Positions 14,510 through 23,535 of a stretch of DNA of 33,555 nucleotides are shown here, piece by piece; position 1 is the first letter of the stretch; each line of letters begins with the position of its first letter. Source of the DNA: Pseudoalteromonas phenolica (GTDB lineage: Bacteria > Pseudomonadota > Gammaproteobacteria > Enterobacterales > Alteromonadaceae); the NCBI RefSeq assembly GCF_005886345.1, contig NZ_PNEC01000005.1:1-33555 (forward strand), in the 5' to 3' direction. The notes below the pieces were generated by a model that had not been told where the DNA came from, did no database searches, and saw only the letters and a program-made list of their open reading frames with translations. Both the position numbers and the translations under genes were made by a program.

Positions 14510-15685
14510 ATGAACAAACTTAGCTATACACTTAGCGCAGTCGCTTTAGCATTGGTGCTGAGTGGCTGTGGTCAATCGAATGCACAACAAGGTCAACAAC
14601 CGCCGCCATTAACTATTGATGTGGCTAACGTTCAATTAGAAGAAGTTCAGTCTTGGCATACGTTCACGACTCGCTTAGAAGCACCTGAACGTGTTGTGCT
14701 TAAACCACGCGTATCTGGTCAGCTTAAAAGCATGGCATTCAAAGAAGGTGAACGAGTAGAAAAAGGTCAATTACTTTTTAGCATTGACCCTCGTCCATTT
14801 GCAACACAGGTTGAAAGCCTGAAAGCACAACTTGTAAGTGCAGAAGCCGCGTTAAGCCAAGCGCAAGGTGAAGCAGAGCGCGCACAACGTTTGGTTGCTA
14901 AAAATGCCATGTCGACTGAGCAAGCAGATCAACGTGACGTGACTCTACGCCGTGCCATTGCAAACAAAAATGCTATTGCTGCACAGCTTGAAAAAGCGCA
15001 ATTAGACCTAGAGTTTAGCCAAGTAACTGCGCCTATTAGCGGCGTTATTTCTCGTGCAGATGTTACCCAAGGTAACTATGTGAGTGCCGGTGATACAGCC
15101 CTTACAACCATTGTTTCTGATGACTTGGTTTATGCGTATTTTGATGTAGACGAACGTACTTGGAGCAAGCAGTTTGCTTGCATGAATGCAGATACTGGCG
15201 TGATGGTGCAATTACAACGTATCAATAGCCAACAGCCAATTGCAGGTAAAGTCGACTTTATTGATAACGAAATCAACCCAACAACCGGTACGTTGCGTGT
15301 TCGCGCTGTGTTTGACGCGCAAGCGCATAACTTAAAGCCGGGTGCCTTTGCGCGTATTTCAATGGCTGCACAAACACCAAAAACTCTGGCAATTGTACCG
15401 GAGCGCGCAATTGGTACTGATCTTAAAAATCGCTTTGTTTTAACAGTCGATGAAAATAACACCTTGCAATATCGCTTGGTCGAGCTCGGTGAGCGCTATG
15501 GGGCGTATCGTGCCATCAAAAGCGGTTTAGTACGTGGCGATCGTATTGCAGTAAATGGCCCCGCGCGCGTTGGTCCGGGTATGCCAATTACACCGAATAA
15601 GGTGGCATTCAATTTTGAGAATACTCAGTTTGTTCTTAAGTCTACAAATACCTCAAGTGATTTATTAGTTAGCGCAGCGAAGTAG
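14510..15685 (+). CDS. RND efflux periplasmic adaptor, MexE/AcrA type
   Basis: The 391-residue lipoprotein has lipobox VLSGC (Cys20). A lipoyl/barrel-sandwich half follows (RVVLKPRVSGQLKSMAFKEGERVEKGQLLFSID), then an alpha-helical hairpin rich in Ala, Gln and Glu (~95-160), the second lipoyl half (LEFSQVTAPISGVISRADVTQGNYV) and beta-barrel and membrane-proximal domains. The length is typical of AcrA/MexE. It bridges the inner-membrane pump and the outer-membrane channel. It is the first gene of an operon with the pump 8 bases downstream. A hairpin covers its ribosome site. A link to the divergent ArsR pair is not evident. Confidence 0.93.
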   Translation: MNKLSYTLSAVALALVLSGCGQSNAQQGQQPPPLTIDVANVQLEEVQSWHTFTTRLEAPERVVLKPRVSGQLKSMAFKEGERVEKGQLLFSIDPRPFATQVESLKAQLVSAEAALSQAQGEAERAQRLVAKNAMSTEQADQRDVTLRRAIANKNAIAAQLEKAQLDLEFSQVTAPISGVISRADVTQGNYVSAGDTALTTIVSDDLVYAYFDVDERTWSKQFACMNADTGVMVQLQRINSQQPIAGKVDFIDNEINPTTGTLRVRAVFDAQAHNLKPGAFARISMAAQTPKTLAIVPERAIGTDLKNRFVLTVDENNTLQYRLVELGERYGAYRAIKSGLVRGDRIAVNGPARVGPGMPITPNKVAFNFENTQFVLKSTNTSSDLLVSAAK

Positions 15686-15693
15686 AGGGTATT

Positions 15694-18600
15694 ATGAACT
15701 TTTCACACTTTTTTATCTCAAGGCCTATATTCGCGGCCATGCTCTCTTTGATCTTCGTGATCACTGGAGCAATTTCATTGTTTCAGCTACCAGTAAGTGA
15801 GTATCCAGAAGTCGTACCACCTACGGTTGTGGTAAACGCAACGTATCCGGGTGCTAACCCGAAAGTTATTTCACAAACAGTTGCAACGCCCCTTGAGCAA
15901 GAGCTCAATGGCTTAGAGAATATGCTTTATCACTCGTCTCAAGCTACCAGTGATGGCCGTTTGACGTTAACTGTGACATTTGCACTGGGGATTGATCTTG
16001 ACCAAGCGCAAGTACAGGTGCAAAACCGAGTGAATAACGCCTTGCCGCGTTTACCACAAGAAGTACAACGTTTAGGTGTAACGGCACAAAAATCTTCGCC
16101 GAACTTGGCTATGGTGGTGCACTTGGTTTCACCTGATGGCGCTCAAGATACCGCTTATATGGCGAACTATGCTGATATTTATATCAAAGATGAGCTTAAG
16201 CGTTTACCGGGTGTGGGTGACTTACAGCTATTCGGTGGTTCTAAATATTCAATGCGTGTGTGGTTAAACCCAGATGCATTAGCGGCTCGTAACCTCACAG
16301 CGACAGATGTAATGGGCGCTTTGCGCACGCAAAACCAACAAGTGGCAGCAGGCTCTTTGGGTGCACAACCTTCGCCTGAAGAAAATCAGTTCCAAATTCT
16401 GTTAAACGTAAAAGGGCGTTTAGAAAGCATCGAAGAATTTGAGCAAGTCATCATCAAAGTGGGTGAAAAAGGTCAACTTACTCGTCTTAAAGACATTGCT
16501 AAAATTGAGTTGGGTCAAGAGAACTACGCACTGCGTGCCATGCTAGATAATCAACCAGCACTTGCTATGCCTGTGTTCCAACGTCCTGGCTCAAACGCAA
16601 TTCAGCTGTCGGATGATGTGCGTGAAACTATGGCGCGTTTGCAGCAAGATTTCCCTGCAGGTATGACGTATGAAATTGCCTATGATCCAACGGTTTTCGT
16701 ACGCGGCTCAATCGATGCCGTGATTGCAACCCTAGCTGAAGCCATTCTATTGGTTGTCGTGGTCGTGGTGTTGTTCTTACAAACTTGGCGCGCCTCTATT
16801 ATTCCTTTAATTGCTGTGCCAGTTTCACTGGTGGGTACTTTTGCCATCATGCAATTACTAGGCGTGTCTATTAATACCTTGTCGCTGTTCGGTCTTGTTT
16901 TGGCAATCGGTATTGTTGTGGATGATGCCATTGTTGTGGTTGAAAACGTTGAGCGTAATATTGCCGATGGTCATAGCCCATTTGAAGCCACTAAAATCGC
17001 TATGAGTGAAGTAACAGGGCCAATTATTGCGATTGCGTTTGTACTGTGTGCGGTATTCATCCCTACGGCATTTATAACCGGTCTTTCAGGACAATTTTAT
17101 AAGCAGTTTGCATTAACCATTACTATCTCAACACTTATTTCTGCGTTTAATTCATTAACTTTATCACCTGCATTGTCGGCAATTTTATTAAAGCCACATG
17201 ATGCACCACAAGATAAGCTGACAAAACTACTAAACGCGTTATTCGGTACTTGGTTATTCAAACCATTCAATCGCTTATTTGATAAAGGCGCACAAGGCTA
17301 CGAAAAAGTCGTGAAAAAGCTGATCCGTATGAGTGTGGTTGTCGGTGTGGTGTATCTTGCTCTGGTTGGCTCAACAATTGGCTTATTTAACTCTGTTCCG
17401 GGTGGCTTTATTCCTCAGCAAGATAAACAATACTTAGTTGCAGTGGCACAACTGCCAGATGCGGCAAGTCTTGATAGAACTGAAGAAGTGATCAAGCAGA
17501 TGCAAGAGATCGCCCTTGAAGTACCGGGCGTCGCCCATACGGTTGCTTTCCCTGGTTTATCGGTAAATGGCTTCACCAATAGCACCAACAGCGGCATTGT
17601 GTTCACGCCACTGGATGATTTTAGCGAACGTAATGACCCTAGCTTGTCGGCTTTTGCCATTGCAATGCAATTAAACCAACGTTTTGCTGCCATTGATGAA
17701 GCGTTTGTGGCTGTATTCCCACCACCGCCAATTCTGGGTTTAGGCACAACAGGTGGCTTTAAACTTCAAATTGAAGATAGAAGTAACCAAGGGTTTGAAG
17801 CGCTGTTTGCTGCACTGCAAGCAACCATTGGCGCTGCACAAAAAGACCCTGCACTCATGGGCTTATATTCAAGCTTTAGAATTCAAGTACCGCAAATGGA
17901 CATTAACATTGACCGTGAGCAAGCGCTAATTCAAGGCATTCCGTTAGACGAAGTATTCAACGCACTGCAAGTCTATTTAGGTTCTGCATACGTGAATGAC
18001 TTCAATATGTTTGGCCGTACTTATCAAGTAAAAGCGCAAGCTGAAGCGAAATTTAGGTCGAAGAAAGAGCAGATCAACAACTTAAAAGTGCGTAATGCTG
18101 CAGGTCTCATGGTGCCTCTAGGTTCTGTTGTGACTGTAGAAGAAACCACAGGTCCTGATCGTGTGATGCACTATAACGGTTATGTTACCGCTGAATTGAA
18201 CGGCAGCCCTGCGCCGGGTTATAGCTCAGACCAAGCGCAACAAGCCATTGAAGCGGTACTGGCGAAAACACTGCCAGAAGGGATCACCTATGAGTGGACT
18301 GAGGTGACGTATCAACAGATCTTAGCGGGTAATACCATGGTGTATGTATTCCCACTGGTGGTTGTATTGGTCTTCATGGTATTGGCAGCGCAATATGAAA
18401 GCTTACGTTTACCATTGTCGATTATTTTAATTGTACCAATGACGATTTTCTCAGCGCTGGCAGGTGTATACATGCTCGGTGGTGATAATAATATCTTTAC
18501 GCAAATTGCTTTGATTGTATTGGTTGCGCTGGCTTCTAAGAATGCAATCTTAATGGTCGAATTTGCCAGAGATAAGCACTTACAAGGTGCAACGCATCTA

Positions 18601-18822
18601 GAGGCGATTATTGAAGCATGTCGTTTACGTCTTCGTCCAATACTGATGACATCAATTGCCTTTACGGCAGGTGTAGTACCTCTGGTACTGGCATCAGGCG
18701 CAGGGGCTGAAATGCGTCAAGCAATGGGTAATGCCGTATTCTTCGGCATGATTGGTGTAACGGTATTTGGCTTGTTATTCACGCCTGTATTCTATCGTCT
18801 AGTAACGGCTAAGGAGCAATAA
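15694..18822 (+). CDS. RND efflux pump, MexF-like HAE1 family
   Basis: The 1042-residue protein begins MNFSHFFISRPIFAAMLSLI, close to MexF. It has two repeats of six membrane helices, each with a large periplasmic loop (porter and docking domains). The proton-relay residues are present: Asp410-Asp411 in GIVVDDAIVVVENVE, and Lys949 in ALASKNAILMVEFA. Family signatures such as SVPGGFIPQQDKQY in the second half are intact. It exports hydrophobic drugs, solvents or metabolites by proton antiport in a trimer. The gene ends 1 base before the start of the outer-membrane channel gene. The substrate range cannot be read from sequence. The MexF resemblance suggests chloramphenicol- or quinolone-like substrates, as an inference. 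Confidence 0.95.
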   Translation: MNFSHFFISRPIFAAMLSLIFVITGAISLFQLPVSEYPEVVPPTVVVNATYPGANPKVISQTVATPLEQELNGLENMLYHSSQATSDGRLTLTVTFALGIDLDQAQVQVQNRVNNALPRLPQEVQRLGVTAQKSSPNLAMVVHLVSPDGAQDTAYMANYADIYIKDELKRLPGVGDLQLFGGSKYSMRVWLNPDALAARNLTATDVMGALRTQNQQVAAGSLGAQPSPEENQFQILLNVKGRLESIEEFEQVIIKVGEKGQLTRLKDIAKIELGQENYALRAMLDNQPALAMPVFQRPGSNAIQLSDDVRETMARLQQDFPAGMTYEIAYDPTVFVRGSIDAVIATLAEAILLVVVVVVLFLQTWRASIIPLIAVPVSLVGTFAIMQLLGVSINTLSLFGLVLAIGIVVDDAIVVVENVERNIADGHSPFEATKIAMSEVTGPIIAIAFVLCAVFIPTAFITGLSGQFYKQFALTITISTLISAFNSLTLSPALSAILLKPHDAPQDKLTKLLNALFGTWLFKPFNRLFDKGAQGYEKVVKKLIRMSVVVGVVYLALVGSTIGLFNSVPGGFIPQQDKQYLVAVAQLPDAASLDRTEEVIKQMQEIALEVPGVAHTVAFPGLSVNGFTNSTNSGIVFTPLDDFSERNDPSLSAFAIAMQLNQRFAAIDEAFVAVFPPPPILGLGTTGGFKLQIEDRSNQGFEALFAALQATIGAAQKDPALMGLYSSFRIQVPQMDINIDREQALIQGIPLDEVFNALQVYLGSAYVNDFNMFGRTYQVKAQAEAKFRSKKEQINNLKVRNAAGLMVPLGSVVTVEETTGPDRVMHYNGYVTAELNGSPAPGYSSDQAQQAIEAVLAKTLPEGITYEWTEVTYQQILAGNTMVYVFPLVVVLVFMVLAAQYESLRLPLSIILIVPMTIFSALAGVYMLGGDNNIFTQIALIVLVALASKNAILMVEFARDKHLQGATHLEAIIEACRLRLRPILMTSIAFTAGVVPLVLASGAGAEMRQAMGNAVFFGMIGVTVFGLLFTPVFYRLVTAKEQ

Positions 18823-18823
18823 A

Positions 18824-20242
18824 ATGCGCGTATTTAAAATGACGTTATCGGGCATTGCTCTGGCTGTGTTGGCAGGATGTGCAAGTGCCCCAAATATTGA
18901 CCAAGCACAGCAAACGTCGCAAACCTTCAGCAATACGTTAAGCACACATGTGTTGTTATCTGAAGTGGCGAAACAAAGCGAACAAAACTGGTGGCAGCAA
19001 CTGAACATCGCTGAGTTAGACCAACTTGTGGTTGATGTATTGGACAAAAACCAAAACCTAAAAGCATCGTCGGCGCGTTTGCGCGCCGCCCTTGCTGGGG
19101 TATCAGTGCAGCAACGCGCAAACCTGCCGCTAGGTGGCTTAGCGGTATCTGGTAACCGCTCTAATACGCCTAGTAGCACAAATCCAAATGCAGATGTTGT
19201 GAGTTCAGCAACCGCGGGTGGTAACGTGAATTGGCAACTGGACTTGTCGGGTCGCATTGCAGCACTTACTTCAGCGGCAGAAGCGGTTGCAGTTGATAGC
19301 CAAGCGCAATATCAGCAGTTACTGGCTGAGCTAGTTAGCACGTCTGTTCGTAGCTTTTTACAATGGCAGAACTTAAAACAGCAACATGCATTAATCCTTA
19401 ACCAATTAAAAGCACTCAAAGACTCGATGGAGATCATTCAAGTGCGTATTGAAGAGGGCATAGCGACTGAGCTTGAGTTAAACAGAACACGTGTGCAGTA
19501 CTATGAGCTCAAGCAACGATTGCCTCAAATTGGTGTTGAGCTTGCCCAAGTTGAGAAAATACTAAGTGCATTAACCGATAAACGTGCCGATGAACTTAGT
19601 TTTACTGTGTTGAGTCAAACAGACTACGATGCGCTTAATTTAACAGTGAATGTGCAATCGGCAGATGACGCACTCTTGCAACGCGGTGATATTCGTTCTG
19701 CGATGGCTAAGGTTCATCAACAAGGTTATTTGGCACAAAGTGCAGAGCGTGCGCTTTATCCTGATATTAGCTTATCGGCCTTTGCAGGCGTGTTAAATAT
19801 GCCGGGTATTAACTTCAATAATACCCAATCGAATTGGCAAGTTACGCCAAGCATCAATTGGTCTTTATTCAGTTACCCGCAGTTATTAGCTCAACTTGAC
19901 GCTCAAACTGCATTGTCAGAAGCAAGCTATCACAGTTATAAGCAAACTTTGACCGATGCATTGTCGCAAACCGAGTTGTCTTTGCGTGCGCTGCAACATG
20001 CTCAGCAGCAGTTTGCACTCTCTACGCAAACTGTAAAAGCCGCGCGAGCTGCCTATCAACAAGCTGAAGCGGGTTATCAAGAAGGGCAATTAGCCTACCT
20101 TGATTTACTTGCAGCAAGACAAGACGTACTCAGTGCTGAGCGCAGCCAAGTGTTAATCCGCAACCAGTGGTTAAGTGCTTCTGTTGCAGCGTATAGCGAA
20201 TTGAGCGGTGGCTGGTCATCACAATTAATTTCTAACCTTTAA
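18824..20242 (+). CDS. RND outer-membrane channel lipoprotein, OprM/NodT type
   Basis: The 472-residue lipoprotein (lipobox VLAGC, Cys19) has the two-repeat layout of outer-membrane efflux proteins. It starts with the typical ENWWQQLNIAELDQLVVDVLDKNQNLKASSARLRAALAGV-type segments, and has coiled-coil helices around 170-230 and 360-440 (QAEAGYQEGQLAYLDLLAARQDVLSAE). It forms the trimeric channel that receives substrate from the adaptor and pump encoded just upstream. Its own ribosome site lies in the 3' end of the pump gene (AAGGAG before the ATG). The next gene starts 13 bases after its stop, so the operon likely continues. Confidence 0.93.
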   Translation: MRVFKMTLSGIALAVLAGCASAPNIDQAQQTSQTFSNTLSTHVLLSEVAKQSEQNWWQQLNIAELDQLVVDVLDKNQNLKASSARLRAALAGVSVQQRANLPLGGLAVSGNRSNTPSSTNPNADVVSSATAGGNVNWQLDLSGRIAALTSAAEAVAVDSQAQYQQLLAELVSTSVRSFLQWQNLKQQHALILNQLKALKDSMEIIQVRIEEGIATELELNRTRVQYYELKQRLPQIGVELAQVEKILSALTDKRADELSFTVLSQTDYDALNLTVNVQSADDALLQRGDIRSAMAKVHQQGYLAQSAERALYPDISLSAFAGVLNMPGINFNNTQSNWQVTPSINWSLFSYPQLLAQLDAQTALSEASYHSYKQTLTDALSQTELSLRALQHAQQQFALSTQTVKAARAAYQQAEAGYQEGQLAYLDLLAARQDVLSAERSQVLIRNQWLSASVAAYSELSGGWSSQLISNL

Positions 20243-20255
20243 AAGAGGAGGCCTC

Positions 20256-21263
20256 ATGTACAAGGATAACAACAAAATGAATGCATTGGAGTTACGCCAA
20301 CATGGGGCTGACTTCGATTTGGAAATGACACAACTCGATCTGCCTATTCCCAGAGGCAATGAACTATTGATAAAAGTAGAGTATGTCGCGTTAAATCATT
20401 TAGATGCCAGCTTTGCTGTAAAAGGCTTTAGCCAGTGGCAATATCCGCATATTTTGGGCTCAGATGCTGTTGGTACGGTTGTTGACGCACCAAAAGGGGT
20501 GTTTCCGACTAAAGGCGCACGGGTTTTATTTCATGCGAACCTTGCCCAGCAAGGCATGCTAAAGCAATTTACTGTTATGCCAAATCATGCGGTTTCTGAG
20601 TTACCAGAGCAAATCGAAAGCGAATTAGCTGTGGCATTGCCAAACTCGGGTATGGCGGCATTACTTGCACTTGAAAAAATTAAGCTGCAAGAAGGGGACA
20701 CACTTGCAATCAACAGTGCACAAGGTGCAGTGGCTCATTTTGCGATTCAGTATGCAAAAAAACAGGGAGCACAAGTATTTGCGTTTGCTCAAAAGCCACA
20801 CCATAAACGTTTGAAAAAACTGGGTGCTGACTTTGTGTTTGATTGTAGTAAAAAAGACGATGCAATCTGTGCACAAATAAAGCATGAAATTGGCTCTGAT
20901 GGCTTTGATTGTGTGATTAACACAATTGGCAAAGAAAGCGTCGTTCAAGATATTCAAAAACTAAGGTTCTGTGGGCGTATAGCCTGTCTAAATGGGTTTT
21001 CTGCGATCCCCGAAGAGTTACTATTTGAAAAAGCGCCTAATATTGGCGTGGTGTCGATTGCAGGTGCTTGGTTGGCAAATAGTTTATGTGCACAGCAGCA
21101 TTTATGTTTTATGGGCGAGACACTTTTAAAGGATATTGAAAGTGGTGCCATACAAGCACCAGAAATAGAATTGATTGAGTTTAACGCAGAAAAAGTCAAA
21201 GACACGTTACAGTGCCTTTTGAACCAAACCTGCATCAAGCGACCGGTTGTTAAAATTATTTAA
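20256..21263 (+). CDS. MDR-family quinone oxidoreductase-like protein
   Basis: The 335-residue member of the medium-chain dehydrogenase/reductase superfamily has an N-terminal GroES-like fold (LLIKVEYVALNHLDASFAVKGFSQWQYPHILGSDAVGTVVD) and a Rossmann domain (DTLAINSAQGAVAHFAIQYAKKQGAQVFAF). The usual zinc-binding cysteines are absent, as in NADPH:quinone reductases. The ribosome site is strong, AGGAGG 4 bases before the ATG at 20256; an alternative ATG at 20278 would remove seven residues. It is the fourth gene of the efflux operon by spacing. A related MDR gene (mexS) sits beside mexT-mexEF-oprN in Pseudomonas, so a role in clearing the electrophile that triggers the pump is possible. Its substrate is unknown. 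Confidence 0.85.
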   Translation: MYKDNNKMNALELRQHGADFDLEMTQLDLPIPRGNELLIKVEYVALNHLDASFAVKGFSQWQYPHILGSDAVGTVVDAPKGVFPTKGARVLFHANLAQQGMLKQFTVMPNHAVSELPEQIESELAVALPNSGMAALLALEKIKLQEGDTLAINSAQGAVAHFAIQYAKKQGAQVFAFAQKPHHKRLKKLGADFVFDCSKKDDAICAQIKHEIGSDGFDCVINTIGKESVVQDIQKLRFCGRIACLNGFSAIPEELLFEKAPNIGVVSIAGAWLANSLCAQQHLCFMGETLLKDIESGAIQAPEIELIEFNAEKVKDTLQCLLNQTCIKRPVVKII

Positions 21264-21265
21264 TG

Positions 21266-21300
21266 TTTGTGAAAGCTTATTGAAAATAAGCTTTCACAAA
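21266..21300. terminator. Long hairpin between convergent MDR and LysR genes
   Basis: TTTGTGAAAGCTTATT (21266-21281) and AATAAGCTTTCACAAA (21285-21300) form a perfect 16-bp stem with a GAA loop. It starts 3 bases past the MDR stop and contains the last codons and stop of the convergent LysR gene. T-runs are weak, but strength and position favour a bidirectional terminator. Confidence 0.65.
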
Positions 21301-22143
21301 GTCGATAAATACTCTTAGTTTATAAGGCGGGTAAATGAGCTGAGGGTAGAGCATATAAAGCCCGCCACTGTTTTTTATTTTCTCTTGTTGTAACACTTCA
21401 ACGAGCTGACCAGAATCTAGCTCATCTTTAACGAAGTAATTCGCGATCCTGAAAAGCCCACCGCCTCGTTGAGCTGAGCGCTTCAACATGTGGTTGTCGT
21501 TACTAGATAGCCAACCATTGACGCTTACTTGCTGGGAAATAAAAGGCCAGATGGTTTGCTCAGTTACTGTCAGGCATTGGTGGTTTTCTAAGTCAACAAG
21601 GGAGTCTATTGAGCTACTTGATTTCAAATAACTCGGTGAGGCAACAATGATATGCTCATAGTCGAACAGTTTATTGGCAACCATGTCATCTGGCGGTGAT
21701 GAGGTGGCACGAAAAGCCAAATCAAAATCTTGTTGGTTTAAATTATAAGTTTGGTAACTTGAATTAATTACAAACTCAATATTTGGGTGCTGTTTTTTAA
21801 ACTTATGGCAAATGTCGAAAAGAAAGCTGCTCGCAAACATTTTTGGCGCAGTGAGTCTTATAACCCCAGCAACTTGTTGTGAGTCAGTGGTTTTTTCTAT
21901 ATCAAACAACTGGGTTCTTATTTGCAATGCTTGCTCATAAACATGAACGCCTTGGGCGGTAAGTTTGACACTTCGCGTTGTTCTGATGACTAAAGGCGTT
22001 TTTAAATGGGCCTCAAGCAGCTTTATTTTTTCAGAAAGATAACCTTTCGAGATCCCTAACTGCTCAGCGGCTTTTGTAAAGCTAAGTTGTTCTGCTAGTG
22101 TTAAAAATAGCATCAGCAACTCAACACGTTTATGTTCGTTCAT
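21277..22143 (-). CDS. LysR-family transcriptional regulator
   Basis: The 288-residue protein has an N-terminal winged helix (ELLMLFLTLAEQLSFTKAAEQLGISKGYLSEKIKLLEAHL) and a LysR effector domain from about residue 85 (AGVIRLTAPKMFASSFLFDICHKFKKQHPNIEFVINS). It is divergent from the aldo/keto reductase gene and converges on the efflux-operon MDR gene. The intergenic inverted repeat at 22151-22172, just upstream of its own ATG, is a natural binding site. The likely targets are the reductase and itself. Control of the efflux operon, as MexT does in Pseudomonas, is a weaker possibility. The C-terminal codons lie inside the terminator hairpin. Confidence 0.88.
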   Translation of the reverse strand: MNEHKRVELLMLFLTLAEQLSFTKAAEQLGISKGYLSEKIKLLEAHLKTPLVIRTTRSVKLTAQGVHVYEQALQIRTQLFDIEKTTDSQQVAGVIRLTAPKMFASSFLFDICHKFKKQHPNIEFVINSSYQTYNLNQQDFDLAFRATSSPPDDMVANKLFDYEHIIVASPSYLKSSSSIDSLVDLENHQCLTVTEQTIWPFISQQVSVNGWLSSNDNHMLKRSAQRGGGLFRIANYFVKDELDSGQLVEVLQQEKIKNSGGLYMLYPQLIYPPYKLRVFIDFVKAYFQ

Positions 22144-22150
22144 AGATATT

Positions 22151-22172
22151 ATTGTTTGCTATATAAAACAAT
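22151..22172. promoter_or_regulatory. Candidate LysR operator
   Basis: ATTGTTT (22151-22157) and AAACAAT (22166-22172) are perfect 7-base inverted arms around 8 bases. They begin 8 bases upstream of the LysR ATG in the 106-base divergent region. This fits the T-N11-A style of LysR sites. Binding is inferred. Confidence 0.45.
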
Positions 22173-22249
22173 GTTTTCTTAATTATACCCTTTTATTCAT
22201 GGCACAGAACAATAAACTAATGAGACTAAAAACAAATTAAGGTGACTTG

Positions 22250-23227
22250 ATGACAAAACAGACTTTACCACTAAAAAAATATTACCCTAATATAAGCCGC
22301 ATAGCTTACGGATGTATGGGCTTAGGCGGTGAGTGGGATAACTCTTCGATTATGAATAAAGATATCTCTCAAGCCCACTCTGTAATTGAAGCAGCACTGG
22401 CTTATGGCATTAATTTCTTCGATCATGCTGATATCTATCGAAATGGTAAAGCTGAGCAGGTTTTTGGTGAAGTGTTAAAGAAAAAGCCTGAACTGAGAGA
22501 AAACATGATACTGCAATCTAAATGCGGGATCCGTTTTAAAGAAGGGGTTTTACCTGGCCGTTATGACTTTTCTGAGAAGTGGATCAAGCATTCAGTTGAA
22601 GGCAGTTTAAGACGTTTAAATACTGAGTACCTAGACATTTTAATGCTGCACAGACCAGACCCTTTAATGCAAGTTGAAGAGTTGGCTGAGACATTATTGG
22701 AATTAAAATCAGCAGGCAAGGTCAACCATTTTGCGGTTTCTAATATGAGTCATCATCAGATTTCATATATACAGAAACATCTTGAACTGCCAATAATCGC
22801 AAACCAAATCGAGATGAGTTTAGGAAAGCTGGATTGGCTCAATGACGGTGTCATGGTGGGCAGTGCGGGCAACCATCAGGTGGACTTTGTAAGTGGTACT
22901 TTAGAATATTGTCAAAATGAGCGGATACAACTCCAAGCTTGGGGATGTTTAGCAAAAGGTCGATTCTCAGAGCTAGGTTTACAGTCAGAGTGTCATGTGA
23001 CGAGACAAACTACCAAACTTATTTTTGAATTGGCCGAAGCACATCATGCAACACCAGAAGCGATTTTACTGGCATTCCTATTAAAGCACCCGAGTAATAT
23101 ACAGCCTGTTATTGGCACAACTAATTTAGATAGAATAAAAGGTGCGACCATGGCGCTCGATTTTGAGCTGACCAGAGATGAATGGTATAGCCTCTTCGTT
23201 AGCGCGAGAGGGCAAGCACTGCCTTAG
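22250..23227 (+). CDS. Aldo/keto reductase, YdhF-like
   Basis: The 325-residue protein is a (beta/alpha)8 aldo/keto reductase with the full catalytic tetrad Asp58, Tyr63, Lys91 and His134 (INFFDHADIY, LQSKCG, LDILMLHRPD). C-terminal NADPH-binding elements read HPSNIQPVIGTTNLDRIKGA. It reduces aldehydes or ketones; the natural substrate is not clear. The start is ATG 22250 (AAGGTG nearby); an in-frame TTG sits directly before it. A LysR gene is divergent and probably controls it. A good terminator follows 13 bases after the stop. Confidence 0.88.
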   Translation: MTKQTLPLKKYYPNISRIAYGCMGLGGEWDNSSIMNKDISQAHSVIEAALAYGINFFDHADIYRNGKAEQVFGEVLKKKPELRENMILQSKCGIRFKEGVLPGRYDFSEKWIKHSVEGSLRRLNTEYLDILMLHRPDPLMQVEELAETLLELKSAGKVNHFAVSNMSHHQISYIQKHLELPIIANQIEMSLGKLDWLNDGVMVGSAGNHQVDFVSGTLEYCQNERIQLQAWGCLAKGRFSELGLQSECHVTRQTTKLIFELAEAHHATPEAILLAFLLKHPSNIQPVIGTTNLDRIKGATMALDFELTRDEWYSLFVSARGQALP

Positions 23228-23240
23228 CAAGATTTAAAAA

Positions 23241-23262
23241 ACCGTCATAAGGCGGTTTTTTT
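23241..23262 (+). terminator. Rho-independent terminator of the aldo/keto reductase gene
   Basis: ACCGTC and GGCGGT pair (one G-U) around an ATAA loop, followed by a run of T. It separates this gene from the leucine dehydrogenase control region. Confidence 0.85.
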
Positions 23263-23292
23263 GTATTAATTTTTTTACAGAGAGCCTAACCT

Positions 23293-23306
23293 TTACGTTA
23301 ACGTAA
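23293..23306. promoter_or_regulatory. TTACGT-AACGTAA palindrome, LiuR-type operator upstream of ldh
   Basis: TTACGTTAACGTAA is a perfect 14-base palindrome about 230 bases before the leucine dehydrogenase start and past the terminator of the previous gene, so it belongs to ldh. Its form is like that of operators of LiuR, the MerR-family regulator of branched-chain amino-acid breakdown in gammaproteobacteria. I recall that consensus only approximately. The rest of the 308-base stretch 23228-23535 is AT-rich, with a short hairpin (GCCC/GGGC near 23500) and the ribosome site GGAG. Confidence 0.5.
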
Positions 23307-23535
23307 GCTTTTTTTGCTCATCTTATGGACATTTTTAACTTAAGGGAATAACAATTAAGCTTAATTTGAATTGTTTATTCTCTATTTTGTTTTTTATTGA
23401 TTTTAAAATGCTTGTTTGAGGAATTAATGAGGTTGAATGTCTCAATTTATAGAGAATTTATAAATATAGTGATAGAGTCGACGCAGTTTCAGCGCTATGC
23501 CCATTTAAGAGGGCAAAAAATTCGGAGAACAAAAA

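Noticed and set aside
16680..17747. Minus-strand open frames inside the RND pump gene and its neighbours
   Set aside because: They are antisense to strongly conserved coding sequence and their translations show no domain or ribosome site.
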